64,000 bases of DNA from Tolypothrix sp. PCC 7712 (GCF_025860405.1 NZ_CP063785.1:1736001-1800000); one strand, 5' to 3'. Shown: positions 8,964 through 18,026, counted from the first letter of the stretch. Translations and numbers: made by a program. Notes: generated by a model not told the origin, from the letters alone.

Positions 8964-9914
8964 ATGAGAATTTTAGTAACGGGCGGTGCAGGGTTTATTG
9001 GTTCCCATCTCATCGACCGACTAATAGGTGATGGGCATGAGATTCTTTGCTTGGATAACTTTTATACAGGCAATAAGGACAATATAATTAAATGGCTGGA
9101 TAATCCTTATTTTGAACTGATCCGCCATGACATTACTGAACCCATTAGGTTGGAAGTAGATCAGATTTATCATTTGGCTTGTCCTGCTTCGCCGGTACAT
9201 TACCAGTACAACCCCGTCAAAACTGTGAAAACAAATGTGATGGGAACGCTCAATATGCTGGGTTTGGCTAAACGTGTCAAAGCAAGATTTTTCTTAGCTT
9301 CCACCAGTGAAGTTTACGGCGATCCAGAAGTTCATCCCCAAACCGAAGAGTATAGAGGTAGCGTCAATCCTATTGGCATACGTTCCTGCTACGACGAAGG
9401 TAAACGCATTGCTGAAACTCTAGCATTCGACTACTACAGACAAAATAAAGTTGATATTCGAGTTGTACGTATTTTTAATACTTATGGCCCGCGGATGTTA
9501 GAAAACGATGGGCGGGTAGTGAGCAACTTTATAGTGCAAGCTTTACGGGGCGAACCTTTAACAGTCTATGGCGACGGTTCCCAAACCCGTAGTTTTTGCT
9601 ATGTCTCTGATCTGGTAGAAGGATTTATCAGATTGATGAATAGCGACTATGTGGGGCCTGTAAATCTGGGAAATCCTGATGAATACACCATCTTAGAATT
9701 GGCAGAAGCCGTACAAAACCTGATTAATCCCGAAGCCAAAATTAAGTTTGAACCACTACCCTCAGACGATCCGCGTCGCCGCCGTCCAGATATTACAAAA
9801 GCAAAAACCTTGTTAAATTGGGAACCTACCGTTCCATTACAACAAGGGTTAAAACTGACAATAGAAGATTTTCGCAATCGGCTGAACAAGGAGAACAAAG
9901 CGTCAGTCTCCTGA
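8964..9914 (+). CDS. uxs: UDP-glucuronate decarboxylase (UDP-xylose synthase), extended SDR
   Basis: Converts UDP-glucuronate to UDP-xylose with NAD+ as internal cofactor. The 316-residue protein has the Rossmann motif GGAGFIG at residues 7-13, the catalytic S-T-S and YxxxK (Y143, K147 in SCYDEGKR), and the UXS-typical segments [17 protein letters not shown] and [12 protein letters not shown], ending with [16 protein letters not shown]. These separate it from UDP-glucose epimerases. It sits 150 bases before UDP-glucose dehydrogenase, which makes its substrate, so the two genes form a short pathway unit for xylose-containing polysaccharides. Confidence 0.93.
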   Translation: MRILVTGGAGFIGSHLIDRLIGDGHEILCLDNFYTGNKDNIIKWLDNPYFELIRHDITEPIRLEVDQIYHLACPASPVHYQYNPVKTVKTNVMGTLNMLGLAKRVKARFFLASTSEVYGDPEVHPQTEEYRGSVNPIGIRSCYDEGKRIAETLAFDYYRQNKVDIRVVRIFNTYGPRMLENDGRVVSNFIVQALRGEPLTVYGDGSQTRSFCYVSDLVEGFIRLMNSDYVGPVNLGNPDEYTILELAEAVQNLINPEAKIKFEPLPSDDPRRRRPDITKAKTLLNWEPTVPLQQGLKLTIEDFRNRLNKENKASVS

Positions 9915-10064
9915 TTAGCACCGAGTATCGCTCTGAACTTTCGTGCAGGCTGAGTTTATTTGTAGCCCGTACTATTGTGGTAAGGTTTTCCACCCCCCAT
10001 ACAAGTTTGCGCGGAAAACTTCTGAGCTAATGGGAACAACAAAAACAACGAGGAGTTCAAAATA

Positions 10065-11456
10065 ATGCGTGTTTGCGTCATTGGTACTGGTTACGTTGGT
10101 TTAGTTACAGGTGCTTGCTTGGCTCACATCGGTCACGATGTCATCTGTGTAGATAATAATGAAGAAAAAGTTAAATTAATGAAGTCTGGGCAGTCCCCAA
10201 TTTTCGAGCCGGGACTCTCGGAAATTATGCAATCTGCAATTCAAGCCGGAAAAATTGAATTTACTACAGATTTGGCTGCAGGTGTAGCTCACGGAGAAAT
10301 TCTCTTTATTGCAGTGGGAACACCACCTTTACCAAATGGTGAAAGTGATACACGTTACGTTGAGGCTGTAGCTCGTGGTATCGGCAGTCATCTCAACGGT
10401 GGTTATAAAGTAATCGTTAATAAATCTACAGTGCCCATTGGCTCAGGTGACTGGGTACGGATGATTGTTTTGGATGGCATTGCTGAACGTCAAAAAACCC
10501 TCGTAACAGCAGGTGGCGTTGCAACTGAAGATAAATTGCCAGAGATTGCATCTCATTTTGATGTAGTCAGCAATCCAGAGTTCTTGCGCGAAGGTTCAGC
10601 GGTTTACGATACCTTTAACCCCGATCGCATTGTTCTAGGCGGTAATAGCCAAAGAGCAGTAGGCTTAATGAAAGACCTGTATGCTCCAATTGTAGAGCGG
10701 CAGTTTGCTGAGGATAAATCTTTACCACCAGTATCTGTGCTGGTAACAGATCTAAGTTCAGCAGAAATGATTAAATATGCTGCTAATGCCTTTTTAGCAA
10801 CTAAAATTAGTTTTATTAACGAAGTTGCTAACATCTGCGATCGCGTTGGTGCTGATGTTACCCAAGTAGCAAAAGGTATCGGTTTAGACTCCCGGATTGG
10901 TAACAAGTTTTTACAGGCTGGTATCGGTTGGGGTGGTTCCTGTTTCCCCAAAGACGTAGCCGCGCTAATTCATACTGCTGATGACTATGGTTATGAAGCA
11001 CAATTACTCAAATCAGCCGTTAGCGTCAACGAACGCCAACGGCTGATTGCTTTAGAGAAACTGCAACAAGTCCTCAAAATTCTCAAAGGTAAAACAGTAG
11101 GTCTACTTGGTCTTACATTTAAGCCAGATACCGACGATTTACGCGACGCGCCAGCACTCAACTTAATTGAGCAGCTGAACAGATTGGGAGCCAAAGTTAA
11201 AGCCTACGACCCCATTGTTTCGCAAACAGGTCTACGTCATGGGCTTTCTGGCGTACTAGTCGAAACTGATGCTGAAAGACTAGCCGACGGTTGTGATGCT
11301 TTAGTACTTGTAACTGAATGGCAACAATTTAGCAATCTTGACTATGTGAAAATGGCTCAACTGATGAATCACCCTGTGATTATCGATGGACGTAACTTCC
11401 TTGACCCAGAAACAATGGTCAGAGCAGGTTTCCAATATGTAGGTGTTGGCAGATAG
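10065..11456 (+). CDS. ugd: UDP-glucose 6-dehydrogenase
   Basis: Oxidises UDP-glucose to UDP-glucuronate with two NAD+. The 463-residue protein has GTGYVGL at residues 7-13, FIAVGTPP at 81-88, SNPEFLREGSA at 169-179 and the catalytic cysteine C293 in GWGGSCFPKDV. A stretch at about 136-165 (AERQKTLVTAGGV) is longer than in short bacterial forms, as in other cyanobacterial enzymes. ATG follows AACGAGGAGTTCAAAATA, a strong Shine-Dalgarno. It is transcribed with the upstream UDP-xylose synthase gene and is followed by a clear hairpin terminator. Confidence 0.95.
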   Translation: MRVCVIGTGYVGLVTGACLAHIGHDVICVDNNEEKVKLMKSGQSPIFEPGLSEIMQSAIQAGKIEFTTDLAAGVAHGEILFIAVGTPPLPNGESDTRYVEAVARGIGSHLNGGYKVIVNKSTVPIGSGDWVRMIVLDGIAERQKTLVTAGGVATEDKLPEIASHFDVVSNPEFLREGSAVYDTFNPDRIVLGGNSQRAVGLMKDLYAPIVERQFAEDKSLPPVSVLVTDLSSAEMIKYAANAFLATKISFINEVANICDRVGADVTQVAKGIGLDSRIGNKFLQAGIGWGGSCFPKDVAALIHTADDYGYEAQLLKSAVSVNERQRLIALEKLQQVLKILKGKTVGLLGLTFKPDTDDLRDAPALNLIEQLNRLGAKVKAYDPIVSQTGLRHGLSGVLVETDAERLADGCDALVLVTEWQQFSNLDYVKMAQLMNHPVIIDGRNFLDPETMVRAGFQYVGVGR

Positions 11457-11482
11457 AAGATTAGAAATCGAAATTAAATCCT

Positions 11483-11526
11483 ACACAAAGACGCAGAGGC
11501 TTGTTATTACCTCTGCGTTTTTGTGT
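11483..11526 (+). terminator. hairpin terminator after ugd
   Basis: ACACAAAGACGCAGAGG (11483-11499) pairs with CCTCTGCGTTTTTGTGT (11510-11526) across a ten-base loop; the T-run lies inside the 3' arm. It starts 26 bases after the ugd stop. Confidence 0.75.
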
Positions 11527-11581
11527 ACCTATGATGTTATGCAACCCTGTGTTATCGAACCTCGTTCGTGTTAACAATAGC

Positions 11582-11707
11582 AGGACTTAAGCAAGCAAAA
11601 TTTGTCCTTGCGACCGAAACGTAGTGTAGGGAAGCAATCTCATAATTTTAGGGGATTACGTCGCTACGCTCGTAATGACGTAATTCCGTTACTTTTGCGT
11701 AAGTCCT
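11582..11707. repeat. MITE-like element with AGGACTTA terminal inverted repeats
   Basis: A 126-base block begins AGGACTTAAGCAAGCAAAA and ends TTTTGCGTAAGTCCT, so the termini are imperfect inverted repeats (AGGACTTA-GCAA). The interior, with GTAGGGAAGCAATCTC and ATTACGTCGCTACGCTCG, codes for nothing. This looks like a non-autonomous mobile repeat lying between two convergent genes. Confidence 0.6.
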
Positions 11708-11726
11708 AAATAGTAGTCTCTAGCCT

Positions 11727-12536
11727 CTAGCCCTTGGCCTGTTGCGAGGTATTAGGTATACGCTCAATCTCAGCATATCCACTGAAGATTAACTTTTGAC
11801 CTTCAGTTTCTAAACGATTCAGTCGCATTTTTACCCCATCCAGGTCAAAGCGATCCAAATCGACCATATTATCTAAAATTTCCACCAGTGCTATGCTTAA
11901 AGTTTGCGATATTTCCCTTTGCGCTTCTGGTACCAAATCAAGTTCAAATTGAGGATCTTTGAAGGAAACTCGTCGCCGCCGTTCTACAGCCAAGCTGACA
12001 GTCATATTTAGGGGTACGAGTTCGCCATTATCTAAATCTGCTTTTGCTAAAATTCGCAGGCGATTCTCTGGTAACAGTTGTACCTGAATCTCTGGGAAAG
12101 AAACTGGTTTACCCCCAGATAACGCCGTCAAGCTAGGGACAGTCAGGTTGACTAAACGTTTTTTAACCAGTTCGGCATTAAAAGCTTGATTAATACCTGC
12201 TTCTGATAATATTACTTGGGCGATCGCCTGGGTAGGTTGCTTAAGAGTTAATTTACCACTTAAAACTGAGCCAAAGTCTATGGCAACTGCATCCGTTTCA
12301 AAAGACATCTCCTCGACTGCGAAATCTCTCCGGATGACTAAGCCACGTCCACTCATCTTGAAACTATCAATGCTGCCTTGCAACAGTTTGCTGGAGGGAT
12401 AGCAGCGCACAAAGACTTCTACTGACTCGCTTTGGGTAAACAGGTGGCGAATCGTTTGGCTAGCGACTGTGTTGAGCATCCGCTCTCCCCAGTCTGTGCC
12501 TTTAGAATCTGTTAAACCAGTAAGTCCGCCGAACAT
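11727..12536 (-). CDS. DUF2993 (LmeA-like phospholipid-binding) protein
   Basis: A 269-residue protein of the DUF2993 family, common in cyanobacteria and related to LmeA of actinobacteria, which binds phospholipid at the envelope. Seen are the family-like stretches SIDSFKMSGRGLVIRR, AIDFGSVLSGKLTLKQPTQA and LLPENRLRILAKADLDNG, with a repeating beta-strand pattern. I place the start at the ATG at 12536 (MFGGLTGLTDSKGTDWGERM); an upstream in-frame start at 12596 would add 20 poorly conserved-looking residues. No obvious signal peptide is seen from either start. Role in the cell unknown. Confidence 0.8.
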   Translation of the reverse strand: MFGGLTGLTDSKGTDWGERMLNTVASQTIRHLFTQSESVEVFVRCYPSSKLLQGSIDSFKMSGRGLVIRRDFAVEEMSFETDAVAIDFGSVLSGKLTLKQPTQAIAQVILSEAGINQAFNAELVKKRLVNLTVPSLTALSGGKPVSFPEIQVQLLPENRLRILAKADLDNGELVPLNMTVSLAVERRRRVSFKDPQFELDLVPEAQREISQTLSIALVEILDNMVDLDRFDLDGVKMRLNRLETEGQKLIFSGYAEIERIPNTSQQAKG

Positions 12537-12596
12537 GAGTTTTGGCTCTCTAGAAGTTCTTTGTACTTTTGTAACAAACTGTGAAGAATACAGCAA

Positions 12597-13054
12597 GCGA
12601 TCCCCTGATAAATTGTCCTGATGGGCAGGAGTAGAATAACTGATGGTTAGCAGCTAAATGTATTAGATATTACTAAATTCTCTGCGAAAAGGAGATTTTT
12701 ATGACACTAGATGGAGTACAAGTGTAATTTTAGCAGTCTGATACATCGTAAATGCTATATTAATTAAATTTAACTGATGATGCTGGCAATAAAATAAGTT
12801 TTTATTAATACATCAAATTAGTTTTTTTAGACCACTACTATAAGGAATAGTAATACTTATATAGGAATCCGATTTGATTATTGAAAAATCTAAGTATATG
12901 TAGGGTGCGTTATCACGAAGTGTAACGCACCGTATTCTCAGCTTTGGTGCGTTGCGCTACGCGACAACACACCCTACGTCTAGTTCAGAAATCAAATATG
13001 AATCCTATAGGCGCTGGCTGAGTATCTATAGTGAAATTTGCAGGTTATATTCAA
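12597..13054. repeat. spacer with a GTAGGGTGCGTTA dispersed repeat
   Basis: 458 bases without a gene. At 12899-12979 lies a repeat running GTAGGGTGCGTTA, TAACGCACC, TTGGTGCGTTGCG, then ACACACCCTAC, so it is terminally inverted and internally palindromic. A decayed relative (GCGTAACGCGCC to CACCCACCCTACTAAG) occurs at 52143-52205. The rest is AT-rich. Confidence 0.6.
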
Positions 13055-13480
13055 CTAAATTTCTTTCTTTAAAAAATATCGTTTATGTCCTGGCGGAAAG
13101 TTCTCCAGAATACCAAACTTCTGGTAGCTAAGGTGTTCATAAAAACCAAGAGATTGGAAACTAAATGTATCGAGGTAAGCGTAATTACAACCACGCTGTT
13201 TAGCAACTTCCTCTGCTTTCAGTATGAGTTGTTTCCCATATCCTTGACCTCGCAGCGTCTCTGCTACCCACAGGTAAGAGATAAACAGCCACCCCCATTG
13301 TGTTTTACCAACTAAACCCCCAAAAATTTCGTTTTCCTTGTCTCGAATCAAGACAGCAAGAGGTTGGTATACATCTTTTTCTATTAGGCGATCGCTATTA
13401 TATTCAACAAGCTTGTTAATAACAGTACGAATATCCTCTGGTGTCGGATTCTCCTCAACTGTAAATTTTAAGTCCGCCAT
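13055..13480 (-). CDS. GNAT-family N-acetyltransferase
   Basis: A 141-residue acetyl-CoA-dependent acyltransferase fold. The acetyl-CoA pyrophosphate-binding motif RGQGYG is at residues 77-82 after the strand LFISYLWVAETL, and the C-terminal ISTF-like part reads AYLDTFSFQSLGFYEHLSYQ, typical of the family. The substrate cannot be told from sequence. Start ATG at 13480, next to a poor ribosome site. Single gene, divergent from agrE. Confidence 0.85.
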   Translation of the reverse strand: MADLKFTVEENPTPEDIRTVINKLVEYNSDRLIEKDVYQPLAVLIRDKENEIFGGLVGKTQWGWLFISYLWVAETLRGQGYGKQLILKAEEVAKQRGCNYAYLDTFSFQSLGFYEHLSYQKFGILENFPPGHKRYFLKKEI

Positions 13481-13734
13481 CTTAATTTCACAAAGCTAAA
13501 TAACTTTAAATAAAGTATTTGATCAATTCTGTATAGCATTACTATTCTTTACAAAAAGTAGATATTGCTAATACTGATTTACTAGAACCAAATAGCGCTA
13601 CAATGACACAACCTTGGGTTTTTTTAACCCAATTATTGATTGCTTTTAACGCAGTGTATCCCTTGGGATAATACAATGGAAGCAAAGTTATGTGCTGTTT
13701 TAAACTAGCAGAATAAAGACGTTTCGTAGCAAAT

Positions 13735-13766
13735 TTGACAAAATGATACAGTGATACTCTGTATCT
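13735..13766 (+). promoter_or_regulatory. putative promoter and dyad upstream of agrE
   Basis: A consensus -35 hexamer TTGACA (13735-13740) is followed by a perfect 7-bp dyad GATACAG (13745-13751) and CTGTATC (13759-13765) separated by TGATACT. The second arm lies where a -10 element would be expected, though the hexamers there match the consensus poorly. It could be an operator controlling agrE. I see no good NtcA site (GTA-N8-TAC) here. Confidence 0.4.
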
Positions 13767-13805
13767 AATAAGGCTTGTAGCATCTCAACGCTTGTAATAT
13801 TTTTT

Positions 13806-15917
13806 ATGACTTCCCCGATTCGCTTTTTGATGTGCGCTCCTGACCACTACGATGTGGACTATGTGATTAATCCCTGGATGGAAGGGAACATTCACAAATC
13901 ATCGCGCGATCGCGCTGTGGAACAGTGGCAAAAACTCTACCATGTCTTGAAAGAACACGCCGTTGTCGATTTAGTACCACCAGAAAAAGGCTGGCCTGAT
14001 ATGGTATTTACCGCCAACGCTGGTTTAGTCTTGGGGGATAACGTAGTTCTGAGTCGCTTTTTACACAAAGAACGTCAGGGAGAAGAGCCTTACTTCCAAA
14101 AATGGTTTGAAGCCAACGGTTACACAGTGCATATATTACCTAAAGATTTGCCCTTTGAAGGCGCAGGGGATGCACTTTTAGACCGAGAAGGACGCTGGTT
14201 ATGGGCGGGTTACGGCTTCCGTTCAGAATTAGATTCTCACCCATACTTAGCGAAGTGGCTGGATATTGAAGTATTATCCCTACGGCTCATTGATGAGCGT
14301 TTTTATCATTTAGATACCTGTTTCTGTCCTTTAGCCAATGGTTATTTACTTTATTATCCTGGTGCGTTTGATTCCTACTCCAACCGCTTAATTGAAATGC
14401 GAGTAGCAGCAGAAAAGCGCATCGCCATTGAAGAAGCTGACGCGGTGAATTTCGCTTGTAATGCGGTGAATGTGGACAGCATCGTGATCATGAACAAGGC
14501 GAGTGATGCTTTGAAAGCACGCCTGGTGAATGTTGGTTTCCAAATCATTGAAACACCGCTAAAAGAATTTCTTAAAGCTGGTGGTGCGGCGAAATGTCTT
14601 ACCCTGCGAGTAACAGAACCAGTTAGAGCAGAAATTCATGCGAATGTTTCTGTAGAAAGTCGGATTATTCGCCTAGAAGGTCACTTGCTGGATTCTGGCT
14701 TGATTAACCGTGCTTTGGACTTGATTGTTGATACAGGCGGAAGCTTCCAAGTGTTGAATTTCAACTTGGGCGAACAGCGCCAAAGTACCTCAGCTGCTGA
14801 AGTAAAAGTTTCAGCACCATCCCATGAGGTGATGGAAGAGATTATTTCTCAGCTGATTGATTTAGGTGCTGTAGACTTACCTCAAGACGAACGAGATGCC
14901 AAACTAGAACCTGTGGTGCAAGCAGGTGTCGCACCCGATGACTTCTATGTGAGTACAATTTATCCCACAGAAGTGCGGATTCATGGTGAATGGGTAAAGG
15001 TACAAAATCAGCGCATGGATGGCGCGATCGCTATTACTCAATCTGCTAATGGGTATGTTGCCAAGTGTAAAATATTACGTGATTTAGAGGTAGGCGAACA
15101 AGTTGTAGTCGATGTCCAAGGTATCCGCACCATCCGCAAAACAGAATCGCGGGAACAGCGCAATGCTCAAGAATTTAGCTTTATGTCCGCCGGTGTTTCC
15201 AGCGAACGCCGTGTGGAATTAGTTGTAGAGCAAGTAGCATGGGAATTACGTAAAATTCGGGATGCTGGCGGTAAAGTAGTTGTCACAGCTGGCCCAGTTG
15301 TAATTCATACTGGCGGTGGCGAACATCTATCGCGGCTAATTCGGGAAAGCTACGTGCAAGCACTCTTGGGCGGAAATGCGATCGCAGTCCATGACATTGA
15401 GCAAAATATCATGGGTACATCCCTCGGCGTTGATATGAAGCGGGGTGTCGCCGTTCGGGGTGGACACCGCCATCACTTGAAAGTTATTAATAGCGTTCGC
15501 CGCTATGGAAGCATTGCCAAGGCTGTAGAGGCGGGGGCAATTAAGAGTGGGGTAATGTATGAATGTGTACAAAATCATGTACCGTTCGTACTCGCTGGAT
15601 CGATTCGGGATGATGGGCCTTTACCTGATACCCAAATGGATTTGATTAAAGCACAGCAAGAATACGCCAAACACCTGGAAGGTGCGGAAATGATTTTAAT
15701 GCTGTCTAGTATGCTGCACTCTATTGGTGTAGGAAACATGACACCTGCGGGCGTGAAAATGGTCTGTGTGGATATTAATCCAGCTGTGGTCACCAAGTTA
15801 AGCGATCGCGGTTCTATAGAATCTGTGGGTGTGGTAACAGATGTAGGATTATTCCTCAGTCTCTTAACTCAGCAGCTTGATAAGTTGACAAGTCCTTATC
15901 GGGCAGTGGTAGGTTAA
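13806..15917 (+). CDS. agrE: bifunctional arginine dihydrolase / ornithine cyclodeaminase
   Basis: AgrE/ArgZ-type enzyme: the N-terminal arginine dihydrolase turns arginine into ornithine, CO2 and ammonia; the C-terminal ornithine cyclodeaminase region gives proline. It is central to mobilising nitrogen from cyanophycin. The 703-residue protein opens with FLMCAPDHYDVDYVINPWM; the catalytic residues known for this family are present as N71, H168 and C264. The middle is a LOR/SDH-like linker (about 280-420), and the C-terminal half carries the TIGR00300-type region with GGGEHLSRLIRESYVQALLG and AVRGGHRHHLKVIN. Full length, undamaged. The DUF2085 gene follows after 30 bases. Confidence 0.93.
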   Translation: MTSPIRFLMCAPDHYDVDYVINPWMEGNIHKSSRDRAVEQWQKLYHVLKEHAVVDLVPPEKGWPDMVFTANAGLVLGDNVVLSRFLHKERQGEEPYFQKWFEANGYTVHILPKDLPFEGAGDALLDREGRWLWAGYGFRSELDSHPYLAKWLDIEVLSLRLIDERFYHLDTCFCPLANGYLLYYPGAFDSYSNRLIEMRVAAEKRIAIEEADAVNFACNAVNVDSIVIMNKASDALKARLVNVGFQIIETPLKEFLKAGGAAKCLTLRVTEPVRAEIHANVSVESRIIRLEGHLLDSGLINRALDLIVDTGGSFQVLNFNLGEQRQSTSAAEVKVSAPSHEVMEEIISQLIDLGAVDLPQDERDAKLEPVVQAGVAPDDFYVSTIYPTEVRIHGEWVKVQNQRMDGAIAITQSANGYVAKCKILRDLEVGEQVVVDVQGIRTIRKTESREQRNAQEFSFMSAGVSSERRVELVVEQVAWELRKIRDAGGKVVVTAGPVVIHTGGGEHLSRLIRESYVQALLGGNAIAVHDIEQNIMGTSLGVDMKRGVAVRGGHRHHLKVINSVRRYGSIAKAVEAGAIKSGVMYECVQNHVPFVLAGSIRDDGPLPDTQMDLIKAQQEYAKHLEGAEMILMLSSMLHSIGVGNMTPAGVKMVCVDINPAVVTKLSDRGSIESVGVVTDVGLFLSLLTQQLDKLTSPYRAVVG

Positions 15918-15947
15918 GAGAAAACCTCGCAAAAACTAAGAAAGGGA

Positions 15948-16487
15948 ATGATGAGAGTAGCTTTCAAAAGAGAGTTGCAAATTAATTGGGTCAGTGCGAT
16001 CGCCTTTGGCGCTGCGCTCCGCGCAATCGCTGATTTTATGCTAGCGGGTATGGTAATCGGCCCGCTAGCTGCTCCCTTTCTTGCTGCCTCTGGGACATTT
16101 TTATTACCAGAAATAGCCAATATTATTTATTTCATGGGCGACCATGTTTGCCCGCAACCGGATATGGGGTTAGATTTAGCACCACCTTATATCATGGCTG
16201 TATGTATGCGTTGTTACGGCACCGTCACAGGTTTATTCATAACGCGCTTATTGTATGGTGTAACTGGTGGTAAAGGTTTTTACTGGTTAAGTCAGTATGG
16301 TTGGAGTGGCGTAGCCTTAGCCAGCGTGTTGATGATGGCTTATCCCTTGGAATTAGCAGCGCAAGTTCTTGAATTGTGGAATTTTAATAATTATATTGTC
16401 ACGCCTTTTGGCTTAATTACAGGTTTGGCGTGGGGATTATTTACTATGCCAATTTTGCACGGGCGGCTTTTATCTGATGAAAATTGA
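15948..16487 (+). CDS. DUF2085 membrane protein
   Basis: A 179-residue membrane protein with the DUF2085 hallmark region GDHVCPQPDMGLDLAPPYIMAVCMRCYG (about residues 64-91; paired Cys and an RCxG motif). About four to five hydrophobic segments follow. Function is unknown; conserved cysteines suggest a metal or redox site. Residues about 17-28 (AIAFGAALRAIA) are encoded by a HIP1-containing palindromic block (15996-16030) that looks like an in-frame repeat insertion. It lies 30 bases after agrE and may be co-transcribed. Confidence 0.78.
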   Translation: MMRVAFKRELQINWVSAIAFGAALRAIADFMLAGMVIGPLAAPFLAASGTFLLPEIANIIYFMGDHVCPQPDMGLDLAPPYIMAVCMRCYGTVTGLFITRLLYGVTGGKGFYWLSQYGWSGVALASVLMMAYPLELAAQVLELWNFNNYIVTPFGLITGLAWGLFTMPILHGRLLSDEN

Positions 16488-16617
16488 CTCTATTTTTTAT
16501 CAATTATTTCAAAACTTCCCCGGCATCTTTTTTGAACTTATAGGCGAACTTGCAACAGTTTGCAGTCTACATTTACCTCAGTAGAAATTAAACAGCCCTG
16601 GCGATGGATTGTGCAAC

Positions 16618-16830
16618 TTAAAAGCAGAATAGCTTACCATCAATAAATTCTGCGTGAAATCGACGTTGGTGCAGTCCGTCGCAGGAATCGCTACCTTTAC
16701 CTAAAACTTGAGATTTCAAATCGTAGCCTGATTCTTCAGAAGTGACTAACCCTGCATTACCGTAAGCAGGTACTTGTCCTTTCTCAATGACTTTTAAATG
16801 CTTGCCGTTCTGATTCGTACTAACCTTGAC
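16618..16830 (-). pseudogene. C-terminal remnant of an unknown gene cut by the TnpB element
   Basis: On the minus strand an open frame of about 70 codons runs from the right end of the IS element to a TAA at 16620-16618. It reads STNQNGKHLKVIEKGQVP, then AYGNAGLVTSEESGYDLKSQ, then GSDSCDGLHQRRFHAEF and ends GKLFCF. It has protein-like composition but no start codon of its own. If the element is removed at its likely ends, the frame continues upstream for about 20 codons and then meets a TAA, so the 5' part was probably already damaged. I do not recognise the family. Confidence 0.4.
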
Positions 16831-16990
16831 ATACTCCCCAGCCTGAAGGCATGGGGATTCTAGCTTCAGACAGCGATTGCTGGCGTAGCCAGTCTGACAT
16901 CACCTAAGCCAACAGTCGATGCCCCGACTGCACAAATATTGCGACTAGCGTTTTCGTCTCTTCCATTAACTGACTGACAGGAAGGACAAC
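16826..16990 (-). ncRNA. predicted omega RNA region of TnpB
   Basis: In studied IS605-family elements the guide RNA spans the 3' end of tnpB and the right end, with the guide copied from the flank. By position, the RNA here would end with the hairpin and GTATGTCAA at 16826, and its guide would be the minus-strand flank beginning GGTTAGTACGAATCAG. The 5' end is a guess; only location and hairpin support this. Confidence 0.35.
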
Positions 16991-17987
16991 GCCACTCTCT
17001 AACTGACAAATCAAGACTTTCTAGAATATGTTTACAATTAGAGCATGTCTTGCTACTTGGATACCACTGGTCGATAAAGACAACCAGTTTATTCTTCTTC
17101 TTGGCAACCCATTCTAGGATTTGCAGAAACTCACCAAACGCTAAGTCTGATATTTGCCTGCCCCAAAGACGTTGCATTCCTTTGAGATTTAAAGTCTCAA
17201 AACAGAGAATATCGAACCTATCTGTTAGCTCATGAGCTAATTTCCAGAACCAATCACGCCGACGGTTGGAAATATCTTCATGCTTGCGTACTAAATTCTT
17301 TCTGGCTCGTTCTCTGTTAGATGAGCCTTTTAGCTTTTTGGAATGCCGCGAACTTGCTTTTTTAATGGCGCTTAGGGATTGCTTGAAAAATTGGGGCGAT
17401 TCAATTTTAGTGCCGTCTGAGCAAGTGAGGAATGTCTTTAACCCAAAATCAAAGCCAGCGATTTTACCCGTCTTAACTTCAACTTCTGAGCTACCCTCAT
17501 CAACAACCAAAACCATAAATAACTCACCTAACGGGGTGCGTTTAATAGTTAGGGTTTTGACTGTTCCCTCAATTTCTCTGGACTTCCAAAACTGGTAAAC
17601 TCGACTACCAATTTTTACCCTATTTCCACCCAAAAACTTATAACCTGCCTGCTTAAGGGTGAACGATTTGTATTTCTTGACCTTCTTAAATCCTGGTGGT
17701 CTTACTCCTTTGTTATTGTGTTTGAAAAACAATTGGTAAGCTTTCTCAATGCGTTGACAAATATCTTGTGCTGCTTGAGAACCTACTGATTGCCAAAAAG
17801 AATTACGCTTTCTTAATTTGGCGATATGAGCCTGAAGTTTTGCACAGTTTAAATGCTTGCCAAACATCCGGTAATACCTTTTATGTAGAGCAATGCAATG
17901 GTTATAAATCACTCCAGCAGCGTTGATTGTGCGCTTGAGGTGTCTATTCCTTTTGTGTTCGTACAATTTAAACTTCAGTGTTTTCAT
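16866..17987 (-). CDS. tnpB: TnpB RNA-guided endonuclease (IS200/IS605 OrfB)
   Basis: TnpB proteins are RNA-guided DNA nucleases that keep IS605-type elements in place. The 373-residue protein keeps all RuvC residues: D180 in GFDFGLKTF, E264 in ILCFETLNLKGM and D344 in NGRDENASRNI. The zinc ribbon is C315-N-x-C318 and C334-x-x-C337. The N-terminal helix-turn-helix region (LKRTINAAGVIYNHCIALH) is intact, so the gene is likely active. An extended -10 (TGGTATAAT, minus strand, -10 at 17999-17994) ends six bases before the ATG, so the message may be leaderless. A small RHH gene starts 38 bases away on the other strand. Confidence 0.94.
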   Translation of the reverse strand: MKTLKFKLYEHKRNRHLKRTINAAGVIYNHCIALHKRYYRMFGKHLNCAKLQAHIAKLRKRNSFWQSVGSQAAQDICQRIEKAYQLFFKHNNKGVRPPGFKKVKKYKSFTLKQAGYKFLGGNRVKIGSRVYQFWKSREIEGTVKTLTIKRTPLGELFMVLVVDEGSSEVEVKTGKIAGFDFGLKTFLTCSDGTKIESPQFFKQSLSAIKKASSRHSKKLKGSSNRERARKNLVRKHEDISNRRRDWFWKLAHELTDRFDILCFETLNLKGMQRLWGRQISDLAFGEFLQILEWVAKKKNKLVVFIDQWYPSSKTCSNCKHILESLDLSVREWRCPSCQSVNGRDENASRNICAVGASTVGLGDVRLATPAIAV

Positions 17988-18008
17988 GCTAGTATTATAC
18001 CATAAAAC

Positions 18009-18026
18009 GACGGCAATATGACGGCA
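18009..18026 (+). promoter_or_regulatory. direct repeat GACGGCA x2, possible RHH operator
   Basis: GACGGCA occurs at 18009-18015 and 18020-18026, eleven bases apart, which is one helical turn. It lies between the divergent tnpB and RHH genes and touches the RHH start codon. RHH repressors often bind such phased direct repeats. The role is inferred. Confidence 0.4.
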
